Source: Stemphylium vesicarium
Taxonomy: Eukaryota > Ascomycota > Dothideomycetes > Pleosporales > Pleosporaceae
Length of the DNA: 64,000 bases
Assembly (NCBI GenBank): GCA_004380135.1
Contig: QXCR01000162.1
Location: 43,822-107,821, forward strand
Direction: 5' to 3'
The translations under genes were made by a program, and so were the position numbers. Below the pieces are notes generated by a model. The model saw only the letters and a list, made by a program, of their open reading frames with translations. It was not told the DNA's origin and did no database searches. Below, piece after piece: positions 32,011-41,335 of this stretch; within the stretch, counting starts at the first letter, position 1; the number at the start of each line of letters is the position of its first letter.

Positions 32011-35000
32011 ATGGAAGAAGTTACCGCCGCGGATCGCGACCTCGACTCCATCCCACCACGCGACTCGCCCGACGCACCCAGCCCATCCGACATCGCACAC
32101 AATGGAGATGCGACCGAGAGCGACAATGCGCTTGTCATCAAGGAGGAAGAACAGCTTGCACTTATAAATGGCCATGATGGTGGCGTCATTGAGCGTCCCG
32201 CTAAACGGCGGAAACTGGAAGACACGACGCCGCGTCGCTCAGCATCACGCGCTGCATCGCCGCCGTGGAAGTCGTTCGTGGCAGATGGGCCCACGACCGT
32301 CTTCGAGAATGGTGTCAGGAAATCATCACGTGTGAACAGGGAAACGGCACCACCGACACCCGAGCCTGTAAAGCGGAACTCGCGACCGGCGACCAAAGCG
32401 ACGCAGACGAATGGCACTCCTAAGAATGCTGTCAAGCGGGAGGCGCGCAATGGTTCAGGGCCCATGTCTGTCCCGAAAGGGAAGGCGGCATCCACCCTCA
32501 CTCAGAAGGCGTCCGCTCAGTCTCTAGTTACGCCCGCACGCAAGTCGGAGCGGAATAGGAAGTCTTCTGCACTTGCAAACACGTCACCAGACACGCTGTC
32601 AGCATTACAGAATGGCTCGCCCGAGGGCACACGCAAGCGAGGCGCCCGCCAGCGAAAGAGTGCCCATACCCTTACCGACGATCTAGGCAGTGACTCCATG
32701 GATACGCCCGATACGAACGGTCACGACCCATACGCTGGTCTCTACGCATCGCCCGACGACCCCAATCCCTCTATGCCCGCGCCGCGACTCCGGCTAAGAC
32801 TACGAAAGCCCGATCCTCCGAATCGCCATCCCCACCATGCCCCGCCCAAGTCGGAATACGCTTCGCTCGAAGAATGGTTAGGACAAGACGATCCCTTGGA
32901 CGGGGATGAGGCGCTGCGGATAACCAAGGAAAAGGCCGAAGACGAGGCTGAACGCCGGTTGCAGATTGTCGACGCTGCTGAGCATGGAGTGCTTAGTCAG
33001 ACACGATGTAGTGTCTACGCGCCCGAGGCTGCCCCAGAACCCCCGCCCCAGTATGGCCATTGGGACCACGTGGTTGCGCATGCCCTCCACTTCAACAAGC
33101 TGCTCAAGGAGGAAAAGGGTTTCCACCGCCGGACTGCCAAGATACTCGCTAGAGAGGCATACGACTTTTGGAAGAACAAGTTCAAGCGGAAGAGTGAGGA
33201 GGAAATCGAACAGGAAGAGAGGGAACGACAAGTCATAAGATACAAGCAGCTCGTAAAAGATGTCAAAGACGCGTGGGGCTTGGTCAGGGTGGAGATCGAC
33301 AAGGAACGTGTAGCCAAGTACGAGGAGGAGCAGTTGCAACTTGGACACAAAGCCATGGACGACATGTTCAATCAGGCGCAAGAAATTCTCGGCGGGCGCA
33401 ATGCTGGAGATGGCGCGTCCTCACTGATCAGCGAAGACCGAGAATTCGATGAACTGGAGGATTTCGAGAGCGGCCTCTCACACACTTCGGCACACGTACA
33501 CGACGACGACATCATGTCTTCGAGCTCGGATAGCGAACCGGATAATGAGCAGGACGACGATGCGAACCTCACCGCCGAACAGCTACGCGAGAAATACGGA
33601 CAACTCCCAGACCTCCCCCAGAGCAGCTCCGAGTCTGAGGCCGACTCTGAAGAAGGAACTCCTGCACCGACACCCGACCCCGATCTTGAGATGGAAGATC
33701 ATAACGAGCCCTCTGAGCCTGTCACAAATGGCCTCCACGGACACGACGACGAAGAAGAAGACGAGAAAAAGCCGGGCTACATTGATCCCGCCACCATCGA
33801 GCTTGATCAGGTCGACGACGCTCTGTTGGATTCAGACGACGACAAGGGCTCGGAATCCGGCAGCGAGGCTTGGTCAAGCAACGAAGGTTCTGGGACAGAA
33901 GACAACGATGAGGCAGACGACTCGGCAGATGACGACGATGAAAGTGGGGACGACGACATGGGTATGATGGGCTTTTTAGCTCCTAAAGACGTCAAGAAAC
34001 TCAAGGAAGCCGCCAAAACTGCAATTGAAGACGACGAGCCAAAGAAGGCAGAGCAAGACACCGAGCAGATGAATGGGTATATTTCTACACCGGCGGGTGA
34101 TGAGGACAAGCCTGGCGTCAACGGCCACGATTCGCCCGCCGAAATTCATGAGCCGCATGTCAACGGAAAACCGGAACTGTCAGAGCCCGCTCCTTCTATC
34201 GAGGTTGCTGAGCCTGAGCAATCTGAAGTCGCCGAGGATGTTACAATGGAGGACGTTGTGCATTCCAAGAGTACTTCCCGATCACGTCATGCATCCTCGC
34301 CACCGAGAACCGAGGTGCCATCTCTACTTCGCGGTACCCTTCGAGAGTACCAACACGATGGTTTAGACTGGCTTGCGAACTTGTACGAGTCTGACACCAA
34401 CGGCATTCTGGCAGACGAGATGGGTCTCGGTAAGACCATACAAACCATCTCTCTCCTCGCCTACCTCGCCGTCCGTCGCGAGATCTGGGGACCGCATCTG
34501 GTGGTGGTGCCCACTAGTGTCATGCTCAACTGGGAAATGGAATTCAAGAAGTTTCTGCCGGGCTTCAAGATTCTGACCTACTACGGCGACATCAATGAGC
34601 GAAAGCGGAAACGATTAGGCTGGCGCAACACTGGAAAGGACATGTACAACGTTGTCATTACCTCGTACCAACTCATCCTCCAAGACGCGGCAGCTTTCAA
34701 GATGCGTCCTTGGCGTTATCTCGTGCTGGACGAAGCTCATAACATCAAGAACTTCAAGTCCCAGCGCTGGCAGACTATGCTCAACCTCCGCACTGAGCGA
34801 CGCCTGTTGTTGACCGGAACACCGCTACAAAACAACATCGACGAGCTCTGGTCGTTGCTTTACTTCTTGATGCCAGCTGGCTTTGCTGGTGAAGGCCGCA
34901 TTGCTGGTTTGGAAGAGTTTACACTAGCACTGAAGAATCCCACGTCGCAAATCTTAGACCAAGGTCGCCAACAGCTCGATGCGGAAGCGCAGAAGATTGT

Positions 35001-37071
35001 CAAGCGACTTCACGAAGTCCTACGTCCATACCTCTTGAGACGATTGAAGTCTGAGGTCGAGAAGCAGATGCCAGGAAAGTATGAGCATGTCGTGTACTGT
35101 AAGCTCTCCAAACGGCAACGGCAGCTTTACGATGGTTTCATGGGTCGCGCCTCGACAAAGGAGATTCTGTCCTCCGGCAACTACATGTCGATTATTAACT
35201 GTTTAATGTCATTACGAAAAGTGTGCAATCACCCCGATCTCTTCGAAACGCGAGCCATTGTAACATCCATGGCCATGCCAAAATCTGTCGCCGCTCAATA
35301 CGAGATCAAAGACCTCCTCATTCGAAAGCGTCTGCAGCAAGGCATGGACGAAAAGGTCAACCTCGACGCTCTGAATCTAGTCTTTGCGCGACGAGAACAG
35401 ACCCAGCTAGGCCATGCTCGACGCACTTACCCAATCCGTGCTACACGGCCTCTGGAAGACCTCATTGAACGCCAAACCCGGCGTATCAACAAACCAGTCG
35501 AGCCGGGCTCATCTCCGCTGCAATCGACCATGGCCGCGATGGCTAAGCGAGAACAAGTCGCTGTTAGAGATCACTTGCAGACTTGTCTTGCTCTCACACG
35601 CGCTCGCACTCAATTCATGCCCATATACGGAAAGGACATCATCGACGCCGTCACGGTCGACTGGCACGACTACACTTTCGGCGGCATCACTGAAGGGAAA
35701 AAGGTACTTAAGCAGCCTCTATACCGACCACATCACACATCACATCCGACCTACCATGGCTTCGGTCAAGCCCAGATGCAGCCGAGGCCGGAGGATGTGG
35801 CGCAGTATGATATCGTGCAGCGACATCATGGTCGTCTCGGGTTCAGGTCCCCACGCTCTCAACGTGTCTTGTCACAATGGCACGACCAACAGATTACACA
35901 CTTCCAGCACATGATACCAACCCTGGAACAACGAGCGGAAGATTTTGAGCCTCTCATCACTCGTTTCACTTGTGTCACACCTGCTGTTGCTGCAGAGGAG
36001 CTCGCTCCACTAACCTTGTCAAAGCGTGGCGTCCAACTAATACGTTCATCGGAATTATCACACAAGCCAGACCCTTTCCACTCATCGCGCATCCGGCAAT
36101 CCATTGCCTTTCCAGACAAGCGTCTTCTACAATACGACTGCGGCAAACTTCAACGACTTGCCACGCTCCTCCGTGATCTGCAGGCTGGCGGTCACCGTGC
36201 TCTCATCTTTACCCAAATGACAAAGGTGCTTGACATTCTCGAGCAGTTCCTCAACATACATGGATATCGCTATCTTCGTCTCGATGGATCCACCAAGATC
36301 GAGCAGCGTCAGATTCTTACCGACCGTTTCAACACCGACCCGCGCATCTTGTGCTTCATCCTCTCCTCTCGATCGGGTGGTCTCGGCATCAATCTTACAG
36401 GTGCCGACAGCGTCATCTTCTACGATTTGGACTGGAATCCAGCAATGGACAAGCAATGTCAAGACCGAGCCCATCGAATTGGCCAGACGCGCGACGTTCA
36501 CATTTACAAATTCGTCAGCGAGTACACCATCGAAGCCAACATTCTCCGCAAGTCCAACCAAAAGCGCCTGCTCGACGACGTCATCATCCAAAAGGGTGAC
36601 TTCACCACCGATACCTTCAACAAGGTGACATGGCGCGACGCCCTCGACGAAAACGTGGGCATCGACACGACCGACGAAGCGGGTGCAGCCATGGAGCGCG
36701 TTCTGGGTGAAAAAATCGGGCTCCTCGGCGACGCGCGCGTCATGGGCAACGTCGAAGACACAGAGGACCGGACTGCAGCATCGATAGCGCAAAAGGAAAT
36801 TGTCGACGAAATCCAAGAAGACAAGGTCGATTTCAACGAGAGCGTCAACGCTACTCGCGCCGCTTCTGAAGCTGCTGCCGCCTCCAAGCGCGAAGAAGAG
36901 GAGCTTGACATGCATGGTAATGAGAAGGAGAGACGACACGTCGATGAATACATGCTCAGCTTGTACCGTGAGGAGTTCGGCAAGGAACCGTATCGGCCGC
37001 CTACGGATCGTCAGAAGAGGAATCGCAAGGGCCAGGATCCGCATGTTAGGCATCGGAAGAAGAAGTATTAG
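32011..37071 (+). CDS. SWR1: Swr1, ATPase of the SWR1 chromatin-remodelling complex
   Basis: A 1686-aa single-exon Snf2-family ATPase that exchanges H2A for H2A.Z in nucleosomes; nuclear. In order: a disordered basic N-terminus; an HSA domain at about residues 345-430 (HVVAHALHFNKLLKEEKGF and following), which binds actin/Arp4; a long acidic region (about 480-760) likely contacting histones; helicase lobe 1 from about 773 with Walker A DEMGLGKTIQT and the DEAH box VLDEAHNIKN (about 907). A large split insert characteristic of the INO80/SWR1 group lies at about 1090-1390. Lobe 2 is at about 1393-1520 (LIFTQMTKVLDIL, SRSGGLGINLTGAD, QCQDRAHRIGQ). The insert separates it from Snf2 and Chd types; the HSA with acidic N-terminus favours Swr1 over Ino80. 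No intron is needed. Confidence 0.97.
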   Translation: MEEVTAADRDLDSIPPRDSPDAPSPSDIAHNGDATESDNALVIKEEEQLALINGHDGGVIERPAKRRKLEDTTPRRSASRAASPPWKSFVADGPTTVFENGVRKSSRVNRETAPPTPEPVKRNSRPATKATQTNGTPKNAVKREARNGSGPMSVPKGKAASTLTQKASAQSLVTPARKSERNRKSSALANTSPDTLSALQNGSPEGTRKRGARQRKSAHTLTDDLGSDSMDTPDTNGHDPYAGLYASPDDPNPSMPAPRLRLRLRKPDPPNRHPHHAPPKSEYASLEEWLGQDDPLDGDEALRITKEKAEDEAERRLQIVDAAEHGVLSQTRCSVYAPEAAPEPPPQYGHWDHVVAHALHFNKLLKEEKGFHRRTAKILAREAYDFWKNKFKRKSEEEIEQEERERQVIRYKQLVKDVKDAWGLVRVEIDKERVAKYEEEQLQLGHKAMDDMFNQAQEILGGRNAGDGASSLISEDREFDELEDFESGLSHTSAHVHDDDIMSSSSDSEPDNEQDDDANLTAEQLREKYGQLPDLPQSSSESEADSEEGTPAPTPDPDLEMEDHNEPSEPVTNGLHGHDDEEEDEKKPGYIDPATIELDQVDDALLDSDDDKGSESGSEAWSSNEGSGTEDNDEADDSADDDDESGDDDMGMMGFLAPKDVKKLKEAAKTAIEDDEPKKAEQDTEQMNGYISTPAGDEDKPGVNGHDSPAEIHEPHVNGKPELSEPAPSIEVAEPEQSEVAEDVTMEDVVHSKSTSRSRHASSPPRTEVPSLLRGTLREYQHDGLDWLANLYESDTNGILADEMGLGKTIQTISLLAYLAVRREIWGPHLVVVPTSVMLNWEMEFKKFLPGFKILTYYGDINERKRKRLGWRNTGKDMYNVVITSYQLILQDAAAFKMRPWRYLVLDEAHNIKNFKSQRWQTMLNLRTERRLLLTGTPLQNNIDELWSLLYFLMPAGFAGEGRIAGLEEFTLALKNPTSQILDQGRQQLDAEAQKIVKRLHEVLRPYLLRRLKSEVEKQMPGKYEHVVYCKLSKRQRQLYDGFMGRASTKEILSSGNYMSIINCLMSLRKVCNHPDLFETRAIVTSMAMPKSVAAQYEIKDLLIRKRLQQGMDEKVNLDALNLVFARREQTQLGHARRTYPIRATRPLEDLIERQTRRINKPVEPGSSPLQSTMAAMAKREQVAVRDHLQTCLALTRARTQFMPIYGKDIIDAVTVDWHDYTFGGITEGKKVLKQPLYRPHHTSHPTYHGFGQAQMQPRPEDVAQYDIVQRHHGRLGFRSPRSQRVLSQWHDQQITHFQHMIPTLEQRAEDFEPLITRFTCVTPAVAAEELAPLTLSKRGVQLIRSSELSHKPDPFHSSRIRQSIAFPDKRLLQYDCGKLQRLATLLRDLQAGGHRALIFTQMTKVLDILEQFLNIHGYRYLRLDGSTKIEQRQILTDRFNTDPRILCFILSSRSGGLGINLTGADSVIFYDLDWNPAMDKQCQDRAHRIGQTRDVHIYKFVSEYTIEANILRKSNQKRLLDDVIIQKGDFTTDTFNKVTWRDALDENVGIDTTDEAGAAMERVLGEKIGLLGDARVMGNVEDTEDRTAASIAQKEIVDEIQEDKVDFNESVNATRAASEAAAASKREEEELDMHGNEKERRHVDEYMLSLYREEFGKEPYRPPTDRQKRNRKGQDPHVRHRKKKY

Positions 37072-37283
37072 TTAGCCTGCTTTTTGACTGCAGCGTGTAG
37101 TAATTTTTTGGGCGAAGAGGATATGGGTGGCAATGGATTGTGTGTTTTTAGCGACCGAGTTTTCGGCATTGAGAGATTGTGTTGGCATGTCTCTCCTGTA
37201 TTATACGTAAAAAACGAAAGAAGAAAGAAGACGGTTGTTTTCCTACTGTATGGAAAGAAGTGTGCTGCTTGTATGTTCACTTC

Positions 37284-37286
<3 letters not shown>

Positions 37287-37347
<61 letters not shown>
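37287..37347 (+). repeat. (TC)n microsatellite between convergent genes
   Basis: A pure TC tract to about 37335, then imperfect to about 37347, in the 290-nt space between the SWR1 stop and the stop of the convergent oxidoreductase gene. It is likely transcribed in one or both 3' UTRs. Confidence 0.95.
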
Positions 37348-37348
<1 letters not shown>

Positions 37349-37361
37349 CTCAACAACCCTC

Positions 37362-38672
37362 TCACCCCTCGACCTCAAAAACATCACTAACCCTAACCAC
37401 CTGCCCTGTCTCCATACTTCTATTCCCACAAATCCCCGTCAAAATACTCAACGCGCCATCAATATGACTAGCAGCCCTCATATCCTGATTAATCTCCGCG
37501 CCCTGCTCACCAAACAGATCCGCCAGCAACACCTCATCACCCCCTCCATGCGCGCCCACAGAATCCGGAATCTCAATTTCAACAGGCTTCTCAAACAACT
37601 TCCTCAGCGTAATCGAGCGGGACTCCAAACTCCCCTCGAGCGACTGATCACCCCCACTGTTCACATAGCTATTCTCCACAACCTCCATTTCCAACCGCCC
37701 ACCCGTGCCATTGAACGACACGCGGAACCCCTCCCACGGCGCATACGCAGTGAGCGAGTACGTCAGCACAGCACCATTGCGGTACCGCACAAGCAGCGAC
37801 ATAGTATCCTCGATACTAATCCCATCGCTAAACACAGATTGATCACGGTAATACGCATCCTCATGCTCGGCATCCAGATACATAACCCTCAGCTTCTCAT
37901 TATCCTTCAAATGCAGCGCAAAAGGGTCCTTGGCCGCAACCTCGCTTCCATGCGCACGCGTATAAAACGCGTCCACACCGCGCTCCTCTGCATTTTCCCT
38001 GCCATAAAACTTCAAATCGCCCTGCGCATACACAGTCTCCGGGCGCGACCCGAGCCAAAAGTTGACCAGGTCGAAATGGTGCGTTGATTTGTGGACGAGC
38101 AGGCCGCCCGAGTTGCGCTTGTCGCGGTGCCAGCGGCGGAAGTAATCCGCGCCGTGCGACGTGTTTAGCATCCATTCGAAATGGATGCTGGTTACCTTGC
38201 CAATCGCACCGCTGCGGAGAAGCTCCCACACACGTGTGTTGTGCGGTGCGTACCGGTAGTTGAAAGTGACGCGGACTTTGCGGCCGGTGCGCTCGACGGC
38301 GTCGAAGATGTCGCGGCACCGCGGCGCGGAAATCGTCATGGGCTTTTCCGTCACCACGTTGCAGCCGAGATCCAGCGCGCGCACTATGTATTTGTTGTGC
38401 GTGCGGTCGATAGTTGTCACGATGACTTCGTCGGGCGCGGTGGAGGCGATCATGCGGTCAAAGTCTACGGCTTTGAACGTGGGCACGCGCGCGTGGCCTA
38501 GCGATTCTAGCTGCGCGTTTGCATAGTCGAGGCGCGTTTGGTTGGTGTCGCAGAGGGCGACGATGATGGAGGTGGTTTTGTAGGTTGTTGCTATTGCTGT
38601 GTAGAAGAAGGAGGAGCGCCCGCCTGTGCCGATTATGGCGTATTTCTTCTGTTTCTTTGGCGCTTCTGCCAT
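37362..38672 (-). CDS. Gfo/Idh/MocA family NAD(P)-dependent oxidoreductase
   Basis: A 436-aa single-exon dehydrogenase of the glucose-fructose oxidoreductase / inositol dehydrogenase family. The Rossmann fold starts at YAIIGTGGRSSFF, the acidic strand end is ALCDTN, and the family signature is VVTEKPMT, containing the catalytic lysine. The C-terminal domain carries GGLLVHKSTHHFDLVNFWLG, with the Lys/His pair of the active site, and GGRLEMEVVENSYV. No signal peptide. Likely substrates are sugars, inositols or glycosides. It diverges from a Dal5-type permease across 646 nt, suggesting uptake and first oxidation of one compound; this is inference from position. Confidence 0.9.
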   Translation of the reverse strand: MAEAPKKQKKYAIIGTGGRSSFFYTAIATTYKTTSIIVALCDTNQTRLDYANAQLESLGHARVPTFKAVDFDRMIASTAPDEVIVTTIDRTHNKYIVRALDLGCNVVTEKPMTISAPRCRDIFDAVERTGRKVRVTFNYRYAPHNTRVWELLRSGAIGKVTSIHFEWMLNTSHGADYFRRWHRDKRNSGGLLVHKSTHHFDLVNFWLGSRPETVYAQGDLKFYGRENAEERGVDAFYTRAHGSEVAAKDPFALHLKDNEKLRVMYLDAEHEDAYYRDQSVFSDGISIEDTMSLLVRYRNGAVLTYSLTAYAPWEGFRVSFNGTGGRLEMEVVENSYVNSGGDQSLEGSLESRSITLRKLFEKPVEIEIPDSVGAHGGGDEVLLADLFGEQGAEINQDMRAASHIDGALSILTGICGNRSMETGQVVRVSDVFEVEG

Positions 38673-39318
38673 GGTTTTTTTCTTCTAGCTACCTAAGAAA
38701 TATTCGGACGAAGATGTCGCATTAAGCGTATAGCAGAACCAAGACCTTGGGTCTGGCAAGCCATTCTTCTTAACGTTGTAGGAAATATTCCATCATGACG
38801 CGTTCGGTGTAGTGCTACCCCGGTCTGACCCCTCGATTTTCGGTATAGTACACTCCGAGTCATGCACCCACGTCCTAGCAACTTGTCGATCTTGTTTTTT
38901 ACCGCCAGTATAGCCGGCTATGAATTGGTCTTTGTTGCATGGGCCCCACAGGATGGCACCCCCCCATGGGGAAAGTATAGCTGAGGGTTTCGATGGAACG
39001 GTAGTGCGGGGAAGAGGAGCCTTGCCTAATATCGTGCGTCGATCAAGCATCCTCACGCCTGAATGCTTATCCAACGGACGTTATACGTGGACTATCGTGT
39101 CTTTAGGAATGATTGACGCGAATAGTAGGGTCAGCAGACGGATTGCCATGTGGGAGGGTTATCCGCCCTTTCAAGCTTTCAACAAGGTTTCGAGACCCAA
39201 CCACTCGGTTCCTGTCCTCCGGGAAAGGGCCATGATGCGATAAAACGTTGAGAGAAAGCCCTTGATAGATTTCTTCCAAGACACTCCCGCATCTTTGTTG
39301 CAAAGCCTACAAACCGCC
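38673..39318. other. divergent promoter region (oxidoreductase and permease)
   Basis: 646 nt. Overlapping frames on both strands lack domain character. A GCGGGG at 39006-39011 fits the SYGGRG consensus of the carbon-repressor CreA; one hit is near chance. Confidence 0.5.
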
Positions 39319-40977
39319 ATGGCTACTCACGCTCAAGGCCCCAAGGAAGACACCATCACCCATGTCGAAAATACAACACCCGTGCCGACCACCGAGTTGG
39401 GCGACGCAGCCGCCAAGTTTCTGGCCAACGCCCACGTAGAAGATGCGTCTTTTACCTACGAAGAAGAACGTGCAGTACTGAAGCGCGTGGACTTCCGTGT
39501 CCTTCCCCTCCTTCTCGGAGCCTACTTCTTCCAGCAACTCGACAAGTCCTCTCTCTCATACGTCTCCATCTTCGGCATCCAGCAAGACGCCAACCTCGTC
39601 GGCCGGCAGTACTCATGGCTCGGATCCATTCTCTATCTCGCTCAACTGGTCATGCAACCGCTCGCTGCGTTTCTCCTAGTAAAGCTACCAACTGGCAAAG
39701 TCATTGCTGGAGCCATCTTCCTATGGGGAAGCAGTCTAGCTATTATGTCGGCCTGCACTGACTTTCCTAGCCTCCTCGGTATGCGCTTCGTTCTCGGCTC
39801 CTTTGAAGCCATGATCGCGCCGGCCTGCGTCGCTACAACAACCATGTGGTGGCGGCGGTCCGAGCAGACGCTCCGAACCGGATACTGGAATGCCATGAAC
39901 GGGGTTACTTTCATCGTGGGGTCGCTGTTCACGTATGGCCTAGGCCATATCAACAGTGACTCTTTGTACAAGTACCAGATCATCTTCATGTTTTGCGGTC
40001 TTTTGACTGTGACGTACTCGCTTGTAGTTCTGATCTTCATGCCGGATAGTCCGATGAAAGCCAAATACCTCGACGAGCGGGAGCGGTTCATTGCTGTGCA
40101 GCGGTTGAGGGCCAATCAAATGGGCATTCAGTCCGGAGAATGGAAGTGGGACCAGGTCTGGGAGACACTCATTGATCTGAAGACCTGGTGCTGGTTTGTT
40201 GCCATCATCGCCATCTCGTGAGTCCATCCCTAAGGGAATAGTCCCGGAAGAACACGTCACTAACCCCTCAACAGTATCGCAAGCGGTGGTATTTCCACCT
40301 TTGGCAACCTCATCATCCGCGACTTTGGCTACACGAACTTCCAGTCAATCCTCTTCAATATCCCTTTTGGCGTTATCCAGGTCGTCTGTATCCTTGGTTC
40401 CTCTTGGGCTGCCACGCGCTGGAGCCGCAAAGGTCTCACTATCGCCCTCGTCGCCATTCTTCCCATCATCGGCACAATCATGATGTTGACCGTGCCACGT
40501 CAGCATAAAGGCGCTCTCCTCTTCGGTTATTACCTCGTTTCTTGTCTCGCGGCCATTACACCCTTGATATACACCTGGCACGTCCAAAACACCGCAGGCG
40601 ATACCAAAAAGAAATGTACCTCTGCCATGGTGTTCATCGGCATGTGTACCGGCAATGTCATTGGCCCTCTTCTCTACTCTGTAGATGATGCGCCGCTCTA
40701 TCGCCCAGGTCTCATTTCCAACCTCGTCATGTTTGCCTTGGTCGCGGTAATCGCGCTTCTGATCCCCATGTACCTGGCCATTTTGAACAAGAAGCATGCG
40801 AAGAAGAGAGCGGAGTTGGGCAAGAGTGTCGTGCGAGTCGATGAGAGCATGCTGAGGAAGAAGGACATGTCACAAAAGGGTGCGGAGATTGAGGCGCAAG
40901 ATCAGATTCACGAGCAGGATAACGGGTTCTCGGACTTGACAGACATGAAGAACGAAGACTTCATCTACGTGTACTAG
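39319..40977 (+). CDS. MFS transporter, Dal5/anion:cation symporter family
   Basis: A predicted 533-aa plasma-membrane permease of the allantoate/vitamin/organic-acid group. Exon 1 is 39319-40217, the intron 40218-40274 (GTGAGT...CTAAC...CAG) and exon 2 40275-40977. About twelve TM helices. Seen: KRVDFRVLPLLLGAYFFQQLDKS at the first helix (family entry motif, quoted in part), GMRFVLGSFEAMIAPACVATTTMWW, and PDSPMKAKYLDERERF in the central loop, a hallmark of Dal5-like carriers. The C-terminal cytosolic tail is charged, ending in EDFIYVY. The frame is open upstream to 39262 only from TTG. The partner gene is the divergent Gfo/Idh/MocA oxidoreductase. Confidence 0.93.
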
Positions 40978-41335
40978 ACTCTGGCGTATAGGAGGATGGG
41001 TCGCAGGGAGTGCGCGTTGTTTCAGAATCGTCAATTCGAAGTATTGCAGTGATAATAATTGTGTGCCGTCTTGTTCGAAAGTGGCCCTGCTCCGTGCTGT
41101 TCATGAAAAATTGAGAAATGGGAGTTGTGGAGGACAGCGAGATCGGAAAGTGAGACTCGGGGAATGTGGACGTCACGAAGTGGGGCACACGTGGCAGCGC
41201 GAACCGCTAGCTTCGACGCGTCTTCCCTTGACCACAGTCGACCCTCACTACTCCGCCTCTAATCGAAACCTGCAGCCTAACATTTCCTAGGATATTGGAA
41301 ATGTCACACTCCAATCGACGCGCGCTAACACCTCC
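40978..41335. other. intergenic region
   Basis: 358 nt between the permease stop and the start of the broken nuclease gene. No gene. Confidence 0.55.

Noticed and set aside
36127..37053. 308-codon minus-strand frame
   Set aside because: Antisense shadow of the SWR1 lobe 2 and C-terminus; no domain of its own.
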